Positions 27,301-37,433 of a DNA stretch of 64,000 nt are shown here, in pieces. The stretch is from NCBI RefSeq assembly GCF_963666255.1, contig NZ_OY762656.1, forward strand, positions 186,001 to 250,000. The letters are read 5' to 3'. Under the pieces are notes generated by a model. The model did no database searches. It worked only from the letters and a program-made list of their open reading frames with translations, and had not been told where the DNA came from. Source of the stretch: an uncultured Propionivibrio sp. (lineage in GTDB: Bacteria; Pseudomonadota; Gammaproteobacteria; Burkholderiales; Rhodocyclaceae). A program made the position numbers and the translations under genes. Positions within the stretch are counted from its first letter, which is position 1; each line of letters starts with the position of its first letter.

Positions 27301-30123
27301 ATGGAACTCGCCAAGAGCTTTGAACCCGCAGAAATCGAACGTCGCTGGTATCCCGACTGGGAAGCCAAAGGCCATTTCAACGCCGGCCTCGACACGGCCA
27401 GGACCGATGCTTTCTGCATCCTGTTGCCGCCGCCGAATGTCACCGGCACGCTGCACATGGGTCACGGCTTCAACCAGGCGATCATGGACGCGCTGACGCG
27501 CTACCACCGCATGCGCGGCGACAACACGCTGTGGCAACCGGGTACCGATCACGCCGGCATCGCCACGCAGATCGTCGTCGAGCGCCAGCTCGATGCTCAA
27601 GGCATTTCGCGCCACGACCTCGGCCGCGAGAAGTTCCTCGAAAAAGTCTGGGAGTGGAAGGAATATTCGGGCAACACCATCACCCGTCAGATGCGCCGTC
27701 TGGGCACCTCACCCGACTGGACGCGCGAACGCTTCACGATGGACGCCGGCCTGTCGAAGATTGTCACCGAGACCTTCGTCCGGCTCTACAAGGAAGGCCT
27801 GATCTATCGCGGCAAGCGCCTCGTCAACTGGGACCCGGTGCTGCACACCGCCGTTTCCGACCTCGAAGTGGACAGCCAGGAAGAAGCCGGATTCATGTGG
27901 CATATCCGCTACCCGCTCGCTGACGGTTCGGGTGACCTGACGGTGGCGACGACGCGTCCGGAAACCATGCTCGGCGATACCGCCGTCATGGTCCACCCCG
28001 AGGATGAGCGTTACCGCGACATGATCGGCAAGATGGTCAAGCTGCCGCTGACCGACCGCGAGATCCCGATCATCGCCGACGCCTATGTCGATCGCGAATT
28101 CGGCACCGGCTGCGTCAAGGTGACGCCGGCGCACGATTTCAACGACTACGCCGTCAGCCAGCGCCACAAACTGCCGATCATCTCGATCCTGACGCTCGAC
28201 GCCAAGATCAACGAAAACGCGCCGGAAAAATACCGTGGCATGGACCGCTTCGACGCCCGCAAGGCCGTCGTCGCCGATCTCGAAGCGCTGGGCATCCTGG
28301 TCAAGACCGACAAGCACACGCTCAAGGTGCCGCGCGGCGACCGTACCGGCGTCGTCATCGAGCCGATGCTCACCGACCAGTGGTTCGTCGCCATGTCCAA
28401 GCCGGGCGCCGATGGCACCAGCATCGTCGGCAAGGCGCTCGAATGCGTCGCCTCGGGCGAGATCAAGTTCGTCCCGGAAAACTGGGTCAATACCTACAAC
28501 CAGTGGCTCAACAATATTCAGGACTGGTGCATCTCGCGGCAGCTCTGGTGGGGCCACCAGATCCCGGCGTGGTATGACGAACAGGGCAACGTCTATGTCG
28601 CCCACAACGAGGAGGAAGCCCGTGCGCAAGCCGCCGCCAAGGGCATCAGCGGCACGTTGACGCGAGATTCCGACGTACTCGACACCTGGTACTCGTCGGC
28701 GCTGTGGCCGTTCTCGACGCTCGACTGGACGCCCGAGTGGCCGCAAAAGTCGAACACCGCGCTCGACCTCTACCTCCCTTCGACGGTCCTCGTCACCGGC
28801 TTCGACATCATCTTCTTCTGGGTTGCGCGCATGGTCATGATGACCAAGCACATCACCGGCAAGATCCCGTTCAAGCACGTTTATGTGCACGGCCTGATCC
28901 GTGACGCCGAAGGCCAGAAGATGAGCAAGTCGAAGGGCAACGTGCTCGACCCGATCGACCTCATCGATGGCATTGGCATCGAGGACCTCGTCAAGAAACG
29001 CACGACGGGCCTCATGAATCCAAAGCAGGCCGAGCAGATCGAAAAGCGCACGCGCAAGGAATTCCCGGAAGGCATACCTTCCTTCGGCACCGACGCGCTA
29101 CGCTTCACCTTCCTCTCGCTCGCCAGCCCGGGCCGCGATATCAAGTTCGACCTGCACCGCTGCGAAGGCTATCGCAACTTCTGCAACAAGCTGTGGAACG
29201 CCACGCGCTTCGTGCTGATGAACACCGAAGGCAAGGATTGCGGCATCGATCCGAATGCCGTTCCCGACATCAGCCCGGACGGCCTGCACTTCTCCTTCGT
29301 CGACCGCTGGATCGTCAGCCGCCTGCAGCGCACCGAGGCCGAAGTCGAACAGCATTTCGCCGATTACCGCTTCGACCTGCTGGCACGGGCCATCTACGAA
29401 TTCATCTGGGACGAGTTCTGCGACTGGTACCTCGAACTGGCCAAGGTGCAACTGCAATCGGGTGATGAAGCCGTCGCCCGCGCCACGCGCCGCACGCTGG
29501 TGCGTGTGCTCGAAACCGTACTGCGCCTCGCCCACCCGCTGATTCCGTTCATCACCGAGGAACTATGGCAGGCGGTCGCGCCGCTGGCGTACCGCAAGAC
29601 GCATGAATCGATCATGCTCGCCGCCTATCCGAAGGCCGATCCGCTCAAGTTCAACGAAGCCAGCGAAACCAAGACGCAGCAACTCAAGGATCTGGCGTAC
29701 GCCTGCCGCAACCTGCGCGGCGAGATGAATCTGTCGCCGGCCCAGAAGGTGCCGCTGATTGCCAGCGGCAATGCCGACGTGCTGAAGCGTTGCGCACCGT
29801 ACCTCCAGGCGCTGGCCAAGCTTTCCGAGGTGCAGATCGTCGACACCCTGCCGGAAGACGCCAACGCGCCGATCGCCGTCGTCGGCGAAATCCGCCTGAT
29901 GCTCAAGATCGAAATCGACGTCGCCGCCGAGACCGAGCGCCTGACCAAGGAGATCGCCCGCCTCGAAGGCGAAATCGTCAAGGCTAACGCCAAGCTGGCC
30001 AACGAAAGCTTCGTCGCGCGAGCGCCGGCGCAAGTCGTCGAACAGGAGAAGAAGCGCCTCGCCGATTTCGCTGCAACGGTCGAAAAGCTCAAGCCGCAAC
30101 TCGACCGCCTCAAGCGTGCCTGA
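27301..30123 (+). CDS. valS: Valyl-tRNA synthetase
   Basis: A 940-residue class I synthetase from the ATG at 27301 ([18 protein letters not shown]); longer in-frame starts would overlap the promoter. The HIGH motif is in [14 protein letters not shown], the editing CP1 domain is at about 190-340, KMSKS is in [14 protein letters not shown], and a C-terminal coiled coil (about 870-940, [20 protein letters not shown]) is typical of ValRS. It charges tRNA-Val and hydrolyses mischarged Thr. It overlaps the next gene by 8 bases. Confidence 0.97.
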   Translation: MELAKSFEPAEIERRWYPDWEAKGHFNAGLDTARTDAFCILLPPPNVTGTLHMGHGFNQAIMDALTRYHRMRGDNTLWQPGTDHAGIATQIVVERQLDAQGISRHDLGREKFLEKVWEWKEYSGNTITRQMRRLGTSPDWTRERFTMDAGLSKIVTETFVRLYKEGLIYRGKRLVNWDPVLHTAVSDLEVDSQEEAGFMWHIRYPLADGSGDLTVATTRPETMLGDTAVMVHPEDERYRDMIGKMVKLPLTDREIPIIADAYVDREFGTGCVKVTPAHDFNDYAVSQRHKLPIISILTLDAKINENAPEKYRGMDRFDARKAVVADLEALGILVKTDKHTLKVPRGDRTGVVIEPMLTDQWFVAMSKPGADGTSIVGKALECVASGEIKFVPENWVNTYNQWLNNIQDWCISRQLWWGHQIPAWYDEQGNVYVAHNEEEARAQAAAKGISGTLTRDSDVLDTWYSSALWPFSTLDWTPEWPQKSNTALDLYLPSTVLVTGFDIIFFWVARMVMMTKHITGKIPFKHVYVHGLIRDAEGQKMSKSKGNVLDPIDLIDGIGIEDLVKKRTTGLMNPKQAEQIEKRTRKEFPEGIPSFGTDALRFTFLSLASPGRDIKFDLHRCEGYRNFCNKLWNATRFVLMNTEGKDCGIDPNAVPDISPDGLHFSFVDRWIVSRLQRTEAEVEQHFADYRFDLLARAIYEFIWDEFCDWYLELAKVQLQSGDEAVARATRRTLVRVLETVLRLAHPLIPFITEELWQAVAPLAYRKTHESIMLAAYPKADPLKFNEASETKTQQLKDLAYACRNLRGEMNLSPAQKVPLIASGNADVLKRCAPYLQALAKLSEVQIVDTLPEDANAPIAVVGEIRLMLKIEIDVAAETERLTKEIARLEGEIVKANAKLANESFVARAPAQVVEQEKKRLADFAATVEKLKPQLDRLKRA

Positions 30124-30571
30124 GATTCACATCAAGCGGATCACGGTGGATGTCGACTCGATCGACATCCACCGGCACGTCAACAATCAGGAATACCTGC
30201 GCTGGATGCAGGACATCGCCATCGAGCACTCGTCTTTGCAGGGCTGGCCGATGGAACGTTACCTTGAGACGGGCGCCTCGTGGTACGTCAAGTCGCACTT
30301 CATCGAATACCTGAAACCGGCGACGCTCGGCGATACGCTGATCGTCGGCACCTGGGTCGCCGCGATGGGCGAGCGCAATTCGCCGCGCCGCACGCTGTTC
30401 CTGAACGCCGACACGCACCAGATCGTCGCCCGCGCCGAAACCCAGTGGATTTTCGTCAGCCTGAAGAACGGGCGGCCGCTGGCGATTCCCGACGCCGTGC
30501 GCCAGGCCTTTGTCATCGTCGATTCGGAAGACGCGGCGCTCGCCGCGATCAGGCTGCAGACGAAGGGCTGA
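30116..30571 (+). CDS. Acyl-CoA thioesterase, hotdog fold (YbgC-like)
   Basis: A 151-residue 4HBT/hotdog protein starting at a GTG inside the end of valS. The catalytic-type segment [20 protein letters not shown] matches the usual D-x-x-x-HVNN-x-x-Y pattern, with [20 protein letters not shown] for the beta strand region. It probably hydrolyses acyl-CoA or acyl-ACP thioesters; the chain specificity is not readable. Confidence 0.82.
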   Translation: MPEIHIKRITVDVDSIDIHRHVNNQEYLRWMQDIAIEHSSLQGWPMERYLETGASWYVKSHFIEYLKPATLGDTLIVGTWVAAMGERNSPRRTLFLNADTHQIVARAETQWIFVSLKNGRPLAIPDAVRQAFVIVDSEDAALAAIRLQTKG

Positions 30572-31547
30572 GCCCGAGCAACCAGACGGTGACGGTAATC
30601 GTCACGAACGAGAGCACCGTCGCCAGCATGACGATGCGGGCAACACGCCCGGAATCAGCGCCAAAACGCTCGGACAGCATCGTGATATTGATCGCCGGCG
30701 GCAAGGCCGCCACCACCGCCAGGCCCGCCAGCGAAACGCTGTCCAAGGCGAATCCAAGCGCCTGCACGACGAGGCCGAAACCATAAACCAGCGCCGGATG
30801 CGCGAGCAGCTTGACGAGCGCCGCCGGCACATAATCACCGGCGGGAATCGGCACCGCCGCCGTCACCGCGTTGCGCGCCAGGATACAACCAATGGCAAAC
30901 AGCGCGACCGGCGAGGCCGTGTCGCCGAGCATGGCGATGGCCTTATCGACCGGCCCCGGCACCGCCACCCCGAAGGCACCACACGCCAGACCGGCGGCGA
31001 TCGGCCACGGCAAGGGATTGGCCAGCGCCCCGCGCAGCGCACCGACAAAAGCACGCCAGATCGTGCGCAGAACGCCACTCCCTGACAACCCTTCCGGCAT
31101 CTGCACGATCGCGATGCATGACGACGTCACCAGGAAGAGATCGACGAGCACCGTTACCAGCACGATGCGCACACCGGCCTCGCCGAGCAGCGCGACGAGC
31201 AGCGGGATGCCCATGAAACCGGCATTGGGATAGACCGACGCCAGGGCGCCGAACGCGGCATCCTTGAGCCGGACACCTTTATTGCGGCTGAAGACGATGG
31301 TGGCACTGACGATCACCGCGGCGCAGCCCAGATACACCAGCACCAGCGGGCCGTCGAGCAGGCGCTGCAGGGGCGTACTCATGCCCATGCGAAAGAGCAG
31401 CGCCGGCAGCGCGAAGGAGACGACATAACTGCTGAGACCGGGAATTGCATTGACCGGCAGGAGTTCCCGCCGGATGGCGACGAAGCCGCACACGACCAGT
31501 GCGAATATCGGAAAAGTGACGGCGAGGACGGAAATCAGTTGATGCAT
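30549..31547 (-). CDS. AEC-family (auxin efflux carrier-like) transporter
   Basis: A 332-residue integral membrane protein with about ten helices in two five-helix repeats. Typical segments are FALPALLFRMGMS, ASVYPNAGFMGIPLLVALLG, and the C-terminal LAGLAVVAALPPAINITMLS. AEC proteins move organic anions such as malate or malonate. It converges on the thioesterase gene and overlaps its end by 23 bases. Confidence 0.85.
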   Translation of the reverse strand: MHQLISVLAVTFPIFALVVCGFVAIRRELLPVNAIPGLSSYVVSFALPALLFRMGMSTPLQRLLDGPLVLVYLGCAAVIVSATIVFSRNKGVRLKDAAFGALASVYPNAGFMGIPLLVALLGEAGVRIVLVTVLVDLFLVTSSCIAIVQMPEGLSGSGVLRTIWRAFVGALRGALANPLPWPIAAGLACGAFGVAVPGPVDKAIAMLGDTASPVALFAIGCILARNAVTAAVPIPAGDYVPAALVKLLAHPALVYGFGLVVQALGFALDSVSLAGLAVVAALPPAINITMLSERFGADSGRVARIVMLATVLSFVTITVTVWLLGLSPSSAA

Positions 31548-31594
31548 CGGTTTGGCTTCGTCGTTTTTCTAAAAGACCCTGACCCGGTATCCGC

Positions 31595-32092
31595 TCAGCG
31601 CCGGCGCGTCTTCCTGACCATCTGCACGACCGCCGCGAGCAGGAGCATCAGGAAGCAGAGCACCGACCAGTTGGCGAGCGAGAAACCGAGGAACATCCAG
31701 TCCTTCTGCGTGCAAAAACCGGTCACCATGAACATCGCCGGCCATTGCGCGCCCAGCCAATTGACGAGTTGCTCGGTCGGCGTCGGCTCGCCGAAGCCGC
31801 ACTCGGTCGCCAGTTGCGGCGCATACTGCATCCAGCTCTGCTGGCCCGCCGCGGCCATGCCGCCGATTGCCGTCAGGATCAGCAACACGCACCAGAAGCG
31901 ACGTCCGCCCGGGAAGGCAACGCCAGCAAGCGACCAGATGCCGAAGACGAGGTAGATCACCCGCTGCAGGATGCAGAGATGACAGGGATTCAGCCGGGCG
32001 ACTTCGCCCAGCACCAAGCCCGCCGCGACGAACCCGAAGGACACCAGGGCGAGCAAAAAGAAGCCACCGCGGACCGACAAACGCTGAAACAT
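31595..32092 (-). CDS. dsbB: DsbB disulfide-bond oxidoreductase
   Basis: A 165-residue inner-membrane protein from the ATG at 32092, with four helices. The first redox pair is in NPCHLCILQR (Cys37, Cys40) and the second pair is in the periplasmic loop, TECGFG (Cys98) and GFCTQKDW (Cys127). DsbB re-oxidises DsbA and passes electrons to quinone. Longer frames toward the right would overlap the response regulator on the other strand and are not used. Confidence 0.93.
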   Translation of the reverse strand: MFQRLSVRGGFFLLALVSFGFVAAGLVLGEVARLNPCHLCILQRVIYLVFGIWSLAGVAFPGGRRFWCVLLILTAIGGMAAAGQQSWMQYAPQLATECGFGEPTPTEQLVNWLGAQWPAMFMVTGFCTQKDWMFLGFSLANWSVLCFLMLLLAAVVQMVRKTRRR

Positions 32093-32131
32093 GCGCACTA
32101 CCTTCAAAAACTGGACCAGCCCGCATTCTAA

Positions 32132-32174
32132 CAGGCCCCGGGATTTCGCGATCCCGGGCCTGATCGTGTATAGT
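32132..32174. promoter_or_regulatory. Inverted repeat and -10 box upstream of the rstA-like gene
   Basis: CAGGCC(C)CGGGAT at 32132-32144 and ATCCCGGGCCTG at 32151-32162 form a 12-bp inverted repeat with one bulged base and a 6-base spacer, between the divergent dsbB and rstA-like genes. It is followed by TATAGT at 32169-32174, a good -10 box for the plus strand. The repeat covers the -35 position, as an operator would. Confidence 0.45.
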
Positions 32175-32206
32175 CTGCGGCAATGACCCCCGCCGCTTCC
32201 ATCACC

Positions 32207-32923
32207 ATGAAAACACGCATTCTGCTGATCGAGGACGACGAGCGCCTCGCCAACCTGACCGCCGAATACCTGCGCAAGAACGAGTTCGATGTCGCCATCG
32301 AAGCTCGCGGCGACAAGGCCGAGGCCCGCATCCTCCGCGAAGATCCCGAACTCGTCATCCTTGACGTCATGCTGCCCGGCAAGGACGGCTTCGAAGTCTG
32401 CCGCAGCGTGCGCGCCCAGTACAAAGGCGTCATCCTGATGCTGACCGCGCGCGACGAAGATCTCGACCAGATCCTCGGGCTTGAACTCGGCGCCGACGAC
32501 TACCTTGCAAAGCCAGTTCAGCCGCGCCTCCTGCTCGCCCGCATCAAAGCCCTGCTGCGCCGCGCCCCCGTGGCGCCTGCCGGCGAAGGCAGCGCCCCCG
32601 CCAGCGAGAGCGAGGAACTCAGCTTCGGTAATTTCCGCATCAGCCAGGCGACACGCAGTACGCACCTCGGCGACGAGTCGATCGACCTGACGACGGCCGA
32701 GTTCGACCTGCTCTGGCTGCTCGCCAGTCATGCCGGCAACATCCTGTCGCGCGACGACCTGCTGCAGCAACTGCGTGGCATCGGCTTCGACGGGCTCGAC
32801 CGCTCGATCGACGCACGCATCTCGCGCCTGCGCCGCAAGCTCGGCGACGACCCGGAAAATCCGACTCGCATCAAGACCGTCCGCGGCAAAGGCTACCTGT
32901 TCAGCAAGCATGACTGGCAATAA
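32207..32923 (+). CDS. rstA: OmpR-family response regulator, RstA-like
   Basis: About 238 residues from ATG 32207 (MKTRILLIEDDERLA), the start that matches family N termini. The in-frame ATG at 32183 would place the transcript start almost on the codon. The receiver domain has phospho-acceptor Asp in LVILDVMLPGKDG and Lys in YLAKPVQPRLLLARI. A linker is followed by a winged-helix DNA-binding domain (DLTTAEFDLLWLLASHAGNI, GLDRSIDARISRLRRKLGDD). It pairs with the overlapping sensor kinase gene. Confidence 0.9.
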   Translation: MKTRILLIEDDERLANLTAEYLRKNEFDVAIEARGDKAEARILREDPELVILDVMLPGKDGFEVCRSVRAQYKGVILMLTARDEDLDQILGLELGADDYLAKPVQPRLLLARIKALLRRAPVAPAGEGSAPASESEELSFGNFRISQATRSTHLGDESIDLTTAEFDLLWLLASHAGNILSRDDLLQQLRGIGFDGLDRSIDARISRLRRKLGDDPENPTRIKTVRGKGYLFSKHDWQ

Positions 32924-34328
32924 CGGCGGCCGCAACCGGCGACTGCTCGACATCCTCTGGCGCTACAAACCGACGCCCTGGCGCGGCAGCTACAGCCTGT
33001 CGCGGCTGTTCCTCAGCTTCTACCTGCTCGTCATGGGCTCGTTCGTGGCGATCGCCTTCTTCGCCGACTTCGTCATCTCGACGTCGGTCAAGGACATCAC
33101 CGACGATTACACGCGGCGCTTCATGCAAGGCACCATTGTCCTGATCGAGGAAGACCTCTTCCGCAAGCCGCGCAAGGACTGGCCGGATGCGATCAGAGCG
33201 CTCGACCGCAAGTTCTCGTACAAGCTTGACATCGTCGAGCGCTGGACGCTCAGACTCAAGCGCAAACAGGCGGAAAAACTCGATGCCGGCGAACTTGCCA
33301 TCGACACCGACGGCGACGTGCTCTATCACCGCCTGAAGAACACCTCGCAGGTGCTCGTCGTCGGTCCGCTGTCGCCCAACGCCAACCCGGAACGTCCGCG
33401 CTCGCTGCCGCTCGAACTGCGCGTCCGGCTGCTGACCTGGAGCCTGATCGGCTTCATATTGGCAATTGCCGTGTGGTTCTGGGTGCGCCCGGTCTGGCGC
33501 GATCTTGAGGCGCTGCGCAAAACGGCGCGGGCACTCGGTGAAGGGCACTTCGAATCGCGGGCACCCGAGGCCCGTAGCCGCGCCTTCGAATTGCTCACCG
33601 AGACACTGAACGGCATGGCCGAACGCATGCAACGCCTGATCGCCATGCAGAAGGAACTCTCCAGCGCCATCTCGCACGAACTGCGCACCCCGATCGCGCG
33701 CATGCGCTTCGCCGTTGAAATGCTGCCTGACGCCGCCCAGGCCGACGAGCGCGAACGGCTGCAAACGATGATGAACGACGACCTCGAGGAACTCGACAAC
33801 CTCATCGACGCCAGCCTGACCTACTCCCGTTTTGAACGCGAGCAGCCCGAACTTCACCTGACCAGCGTCGATCTTGCCGAGTGGCTGAACGAAAATGTCG
33901 ACGGCATTCGAATCCTCGGACGTTCGCTCGAAATCAGCGTCGACTGCAGCAATCTGCCATCGGGCCAACAGGTCGAACTCGATCTCAAGAGCATGCCCTA
34001 CGCGCTCACCAACCTGCTGCGCAACGCCATCAAATACGCCCACTCGCGCGTCGTCGTCAGCGCGCAGATCAGCGGCAATCGCGCCCTCGTCCACGTCGAT
34101 GACGACGGCATTGGAATCGCCCCCGAGGAACGTCAGAAGGTCTTCAGTGCATTTACCCGGCTCGACCGCTCGCGCGACCGCGCGACCGGCGGCTACGGAC
34201 TCGGACTCGCGATCGTGCGGCTGGTACTCGAGCAGCATGCCGGCTCGGCCACTGCCGATGCGTCGCCGCTCGGCGGTGCCCGTTTCACGCTGAACTGGCC
34301 GGTGTTACACAGCGTCACGCAATCATGA
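32910..34328 (+). CDS. rstB: Sensor histidine kinase, RstB-like
   Basis: A 472-residue kinase from the ATG at 32910, overlapping the regulator gene by 14 bases. Two membrane helices (about 31-53 and 170-190) flank a periplasmic sensor region of about 115 residues. Then follow HAMP, HisKA with the phospho-His in SSAISHELRTPIARMRF, and HATPase_c (N box NLLRNAIKYAHS, DDDGIGIAPEE, GGYGLGLAIVRL). RstB-type kinases respond to low pH or Mg2+ in enterobacteria; the stimulus here is unknown. Confidence 0.92.
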   Translation: MTGNNGGRNRRLLDILWRYKPTPWRGSYSLSRLFLSFYLLVMGSFVAIAFFADFVISTSVKDITDDYTRRFMQGTIVLIEEDLFRKPRKDWPDAIRALDRKFSYKLDIVERWTLRLKRKQAEKLDAGELAIDTDGDVLYHRLKNTSQVLVVGPLSPNANPERPRSLPLELRVRLLTWSLIGFILAIAVWFWVRPVWRDLEALRKTARALGEGHFESRAPEARSRAFELLTETLNGMAERMQRLIAMQKELSSAISHELRTPIARMRFAVEMLPDAAQADERERLQTMMNDDLEELDNLIDASLTYSRFEREQPELHLTSVDLAEWLNENVDGIRILGRSLEISVDCSNLPSGQQVELDLKSMPYALTNLLRNAIKYAHSRVVVSAQISGNRALVHVDDDGIGIAPEERQKVFSAFTRLDRSRDRATGGYGLGLAIVRLVLEQHAGSATADASPLGGARFTLNWPVLHSVTQS

Positions 34329-34648
34329 CGAAGCCGCCAAGGAATCTTGCCGGCACTACGACTAAGATGCCTGCGCACCCCGAAAAACAGCATCCGTTTT
34401 TCGTTTCCCGCACATTGATTGGCAACACGCACGACATGCACCTTGACGATCACTCGCACCCGCTCATGACCTCGCAACGATCCAGATTCCCGCTTGCCGA
34501 AGGCGTTGGCGTTTTCCTTGGCGTAATCGCCTGGGATCTGCTCAGCGAAGGCACCATGGAAATCACCAAGGCATTGCTGGTCTCCGGCCCGGTGTCGCTG
34601 CTCTGGTTCGGCTTCCGTTGCTGGAAAGACCGCCCGCCGCGCCAATAG
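34325..34648 (+). CDS. Small predicted membrane protein coupled to the kinase gene
   Basis: Up to 107 residues if it starts at the ATG at 34325, which overlaps the kinase stop as ATGA. A start at 34436 (MHLDDHSHPLM) would give 70. The C-terminal half looks like one or two membrane helices (AEGVGVFLGVIAWDLL and ITKALLVSGPVSLLWFGF) and ends in a basic tail. I do not recognise it. Its position suggests a small accessory of the two-component pair. Confidence 0.5.
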   Translation: MTKPPRNLAGTTTKMPAHPEKQHPFFVSRTLIGNTHDMHLDDHSHPLMTSQRSRFPLAEGVGVFLGVIAWDLLSEGTMEITKALLVSGPVSLLWFGFRCWKDRPPRQ

Positions 34649-34820
34649 CGGCGCAACGCGCGCGTCATTCCGACGGCATCGAGTTACATTCCGTCACGCA
34701 AGCGCGAAACAAGCCACACAGACGAATATCCCGAACGCCTATACACTGGCTCCATTGCTTCAGCGCCCCCCGCTGACAATGTTTGACCCTCCCTGACTCA
34801 TCGCAATGATGAGATTTATG

Positions 34821-34850
34821 TCCCGTGCCACACTGGCGCGGGATTTTTTT
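34821..34850 (+). terminator. Rho-independent terminator, plus strand
   Basis: TCCCGTGCCA-CAC-TGGCGCGGGA forms a 10-bp stem (one G-T pair), followed by seven T. It lies 172 bases after the last plus-strand gene and overlaps the mscS stop codon on the other strand. It would end the rstAB-small gene transcript or a short RNA started inside the gap. Confidence 0.85.
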
Positions 34851-36141
34851 ATGCGGGGTCGGAAAGCAGTCGCACTTCGCGTTGCGGATAGGGAATGACC
34901 ACCCCATGTTCGCGGAAGGCCTTCCAGATCGCCAGATTGAGATCCGAGACGATGCCACCGATTCCGATTTCGGGGTCGGCCACCCAGAAACCGAGTTCCA
35001 GATTGATGCCGTTGTCAGCAAACCCCGTCACCAGCACGCCCGGCGCCGGATCTGCCAGGACGCGTGAATGCCGGCGCGCGATCCCGACCAGCACCGGAAT
35101 CACCTGTTCAAGATCGGTATCATAGGCGACCTGTACGCTCGTCGCCGCCCGGACACGCGTATCGGTGTAGGAAAGATTGCGGACGATGTTGCCAACCAGG
35201 TATTCATTCGGAATGATCACTTCGGTACCGACCAGCGTACGCAGAACCGTGTAGCGCGTGGTGATCTGGGTGATCGTGCCGGTCGTCTTGTCGTCGACGG
35301 CGACAAGATTGCCAAGCCGGATCGAGCGGTCGAGCAGGATGATGAAGCCACTGACATAATTGCTGGCGATTTTCTGCAGACCGAAACCGAGTCCGACGGC
35401 CAGCGCGCCGCTGAATACGGACAAGGCCGTCACATCGATCCCGACCAGCGACAGGCTGAGCAGCAGTGCCACGACGGACAGAAAAGCCTTGGCCAGACGG
35501 GCGACGACCTCGCGCAGATTGGCGTCCATCCGGCTGGCCGCCATCAGCCGGTTCTCGACCAGGCTGGCAATCCAGAGCGCGAGCAGCAGGGTCACCGCAA
35601 CCGTCACCGCGCCATGCAGGACGATCCAGAGATCGAGGCGCTGTTTGCCAACGACAAAGGTCACCTGCTCCAGCGATTCAACCAGCGGATCGGAAAGCCC
35701 CGTCATATCGAGCACCATCCCGACCCAGACCGCTGTCGTGATGAAACGCTCGAACGCGCTCAGAAAACCGCCGTCGGAAAACACGCAACGCAGCACATAG
35801 ACGATGACGCGAGCCAGCAGCCAGGCCACCAGCAGCGGCACGACAAGATCGAACAGGCTCAGATGCTCCCAGCCCAGACCGCGCAGCACCCTGCGCGTCG
35901 CCAGCAACAGGAGGACGGCAACCAGAGGGAACGCCAGGCGCTTCAGTCCGCCAGCACCGAAAGCACGCAACACGCTGCGCTCAGGGTGCGGCCGCATGCA
36001 GATCGGCTCGCGCAGATGGCGCGAAATCCACCACGAAAGCACCAGCGCGACGAACAGTACCGACGCCGTCCAGAAAAATTCCGGCGTATTGAGATCGCGC
36101 GACAGCGCGTTGATCAACTGAAAGAACTTCTGCTCATTCAT
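34849..36141 (-). CDS. MscS-family mechanosensitive channel
   Basis: A 430-residue membrane protein with about five to six helices before a conserved MscS core. The pore helix segment is SVFSGALAVGLGFGLQKIAS, followed by NYVSGFIILLDRSIRLGNLV and the beta domain with GTEVIIPNEYLVGNIVRNLS. It is longer at the N terminus than E. coli MscS (286). It opens under membrane tension to relieve osmotic stress. It overlaps the end of the rsmB-like gene by 4 bases (ATGA). Confidence 0.9.
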   Translation of the reverse strand: MNEQKFFQLINALSRDLNTPEFFWTASVLFVALVLSWWISRHLREPICMRPHPERSVLRAFGAGGLKRLAFPLVAVLLLLATRRVLRGLGWEHLSLFDLVVPLLVAWLLARVIVYVLRCVFSDGGFLSAFERFITTAVWVGMVLDMTGLSDPLVESLEQVTFVVGKQRLDLWIVLHGAVTVAVTLLLALWIASLVENRLMAASRMDANLREVVARLAKAFLSVVALLLSLSLVGIDVTALSVFSGALAVGLGFGLQKIASNYVSGFIILLDRSIRLGNLVAVDDKTTGTITQITTRYTVLRTLVGTEVIIPNEYLVGNIVRNLSYTDTRVRAATSVQVAYDTDLEQVIPVLVGIARRHSRVLADPAPGVLVTGFADNGINLELGFWVADPEIGIGGIVSDLNLAIWKAFREHGVVIPYPQREVRLLSDPA

Positions 36142-37400
36142 CGCCGCTCCATGACCGCTGCAAAGAAGCCGTCGGTTCCATGACGATCAGGTCGCAGCTG
36201 CAGACGACCATTGGCGTCCTCTTCAATGACGATATCCTGCTTGCGCAAGACCTCGGCGGCCGACAGCGGGACGAAGTCCGGATGCGCGCCGAGAAAAGCC
36301 GAAACGATCGCTTCGTTCTCGTCGCGCAAAAGACTGCAGGTGGCATAGACGAGACGACCGCCGGAGCGGACCAACGACGATGCAGCGTTGAGAATGGCCG
36401 CCTGCTTGGCCGTCAGCTCGGCGACGCTCTCCGGCGTCTGGCGCCATTTCAGGTCGGGGTTGCGACGCAAGGTGCCGAGACCGGAACACGGCGCATCGAC
36501 GAGCACGCGATCAAGTTTGCCGGCGAGGCGCTTGATCTTGATGTCATTCTCGGACTCGAGGCGCGCCGGATGAACATTGGAAAGGCCGGAACGCGCAAGA
36601 CGCGGCTTGAGCTTGGCCAAGCGCTTCTCGACCACGTCAAAAGCATAGAGCCGCCCTTGCGAACGCATCAGCGCGCCGAGCAGCAGCGTCTTGCCACCGG
36701 CACCGGCGCAGAAATCGGCAACCATTTCGCCACGCTTCGGTTGAACGAGGAAACCGAGCAACTGGCTACCCTCGTCCTGAACTTCGATGCTGCCGTCAAG
36801 GAACAGCGGATGGCGCGCGAGCGAGGGCTTGCCGGCAAGGCGGATGCCGAGCGGCGAATACGGGCAGGCCTGGGCGGCGATCCGGTCGGCCTGCAGCCGC
36901 TCGAGCACGTCCTCGCGCTTGGCCTTGAGCGGATTGACGCGCAGATCGAGCGGCGCCGGTTGTGCCAGGCTGTTCGCCAGAGACTCCACTTCTTCTGCCG
37001 TAAACTCGGCCGACAACGCCTCGAACAGCCAGTCGGGCAAGTCGAGGCGAACCGCCGGTGGCAACTCCTCGAGGCGAACCGCCTTGGCCTGCGCCAGCCA
37101 TTTGGCATCGTTCTCGCCGAGCACCGCGTCAAGCTCGCGCCGATTGAGGCCCTGCGAACAACCAAGCCATGCCAACAGCAAGTGCCGCGAAGACGGCTGC
37201 TCACCGCACCGGGCGAGCAGCGAACGCTTGCGTCGCAGCACGCCGTACACCGCCTCGGCAATAAAACCGCGATCGCCGTGGCCGAGCTGGCGATGCAAAC
37301 GGAAATAGCGGGACACCGTCGAATCGGCGGGAAAGGTCGTGCCGAGCAACTCGGAGAGCAAGGCGGCGGCGTGGTCGAACAGGGCGGGGGTCAAACGCAT
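36138..37400 (-). CDS. rsmB: RsmB-type 16S rRNA (cytosine-5) methyltransferase
   Basis: A 420-residue enzyme with a helical N-terminal region and a C-terminal SAM-dependent domain. Motif I is VADFCAGAGGKTLLLGALM. The two catalytic Cys are in VDAPCSGLGTLRRNPD and YATCSLLRDENE. The family call (RsmB/RsmF/Nop2) is clear. The exact rRNA position is inferred from overall similarity, and a NusB-like N-terminal domain is weak. It lies in the purN-DUF3108-rsmB-mscS run. Confidence 0.85.
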   Translation of the reverse strand: MRLTPALFDHAAALLSELLGTTFPADSTVSRYFRLHRQLGHGDRGFIAEAVYGVLRRKRSLLARCGEQPSSRHLLLAWLGCSQGLNRRELDAVLGENDAKWLAQAKAVRLEELPPAVRLDLPDWLFEALSAEFTAEEVESLANSLAQPAPLDLRVNPLKAKREDVLERLQADRIAAQACPYSPLGIRLAGKPSLARHPLFLDGSIEVQDEGSQLLGFLVQPKRGEMVADFCAGAGGKTLLLGALMRSQGRLYAFDVVEKRLAKLKPRLARSGLSNVHPARLESENDIKIKRLAGKLDRVLVDAPCSGLGTLRRNPDLKWRQTPESVAELTAKQAAILNAASSLVRSGGRLVYATCSLLRDENEAIVSAFLGAHPDFVPLSAAEVLRKQDIVIEEDANGRLQLRPDRHGTDGFFAAVMERR

Positions 37401-37433
37401 TTGATTATCACTTCATCATGTAAAGGGGAGCGG

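Noticed and set aside
31595-32953. A 452-codon version of dsbB reaching to 32953
   Set aside because: The extra N-terminal part is antisense to the rstA-like gene; ATG 32092 gives a DsbB of normal length.
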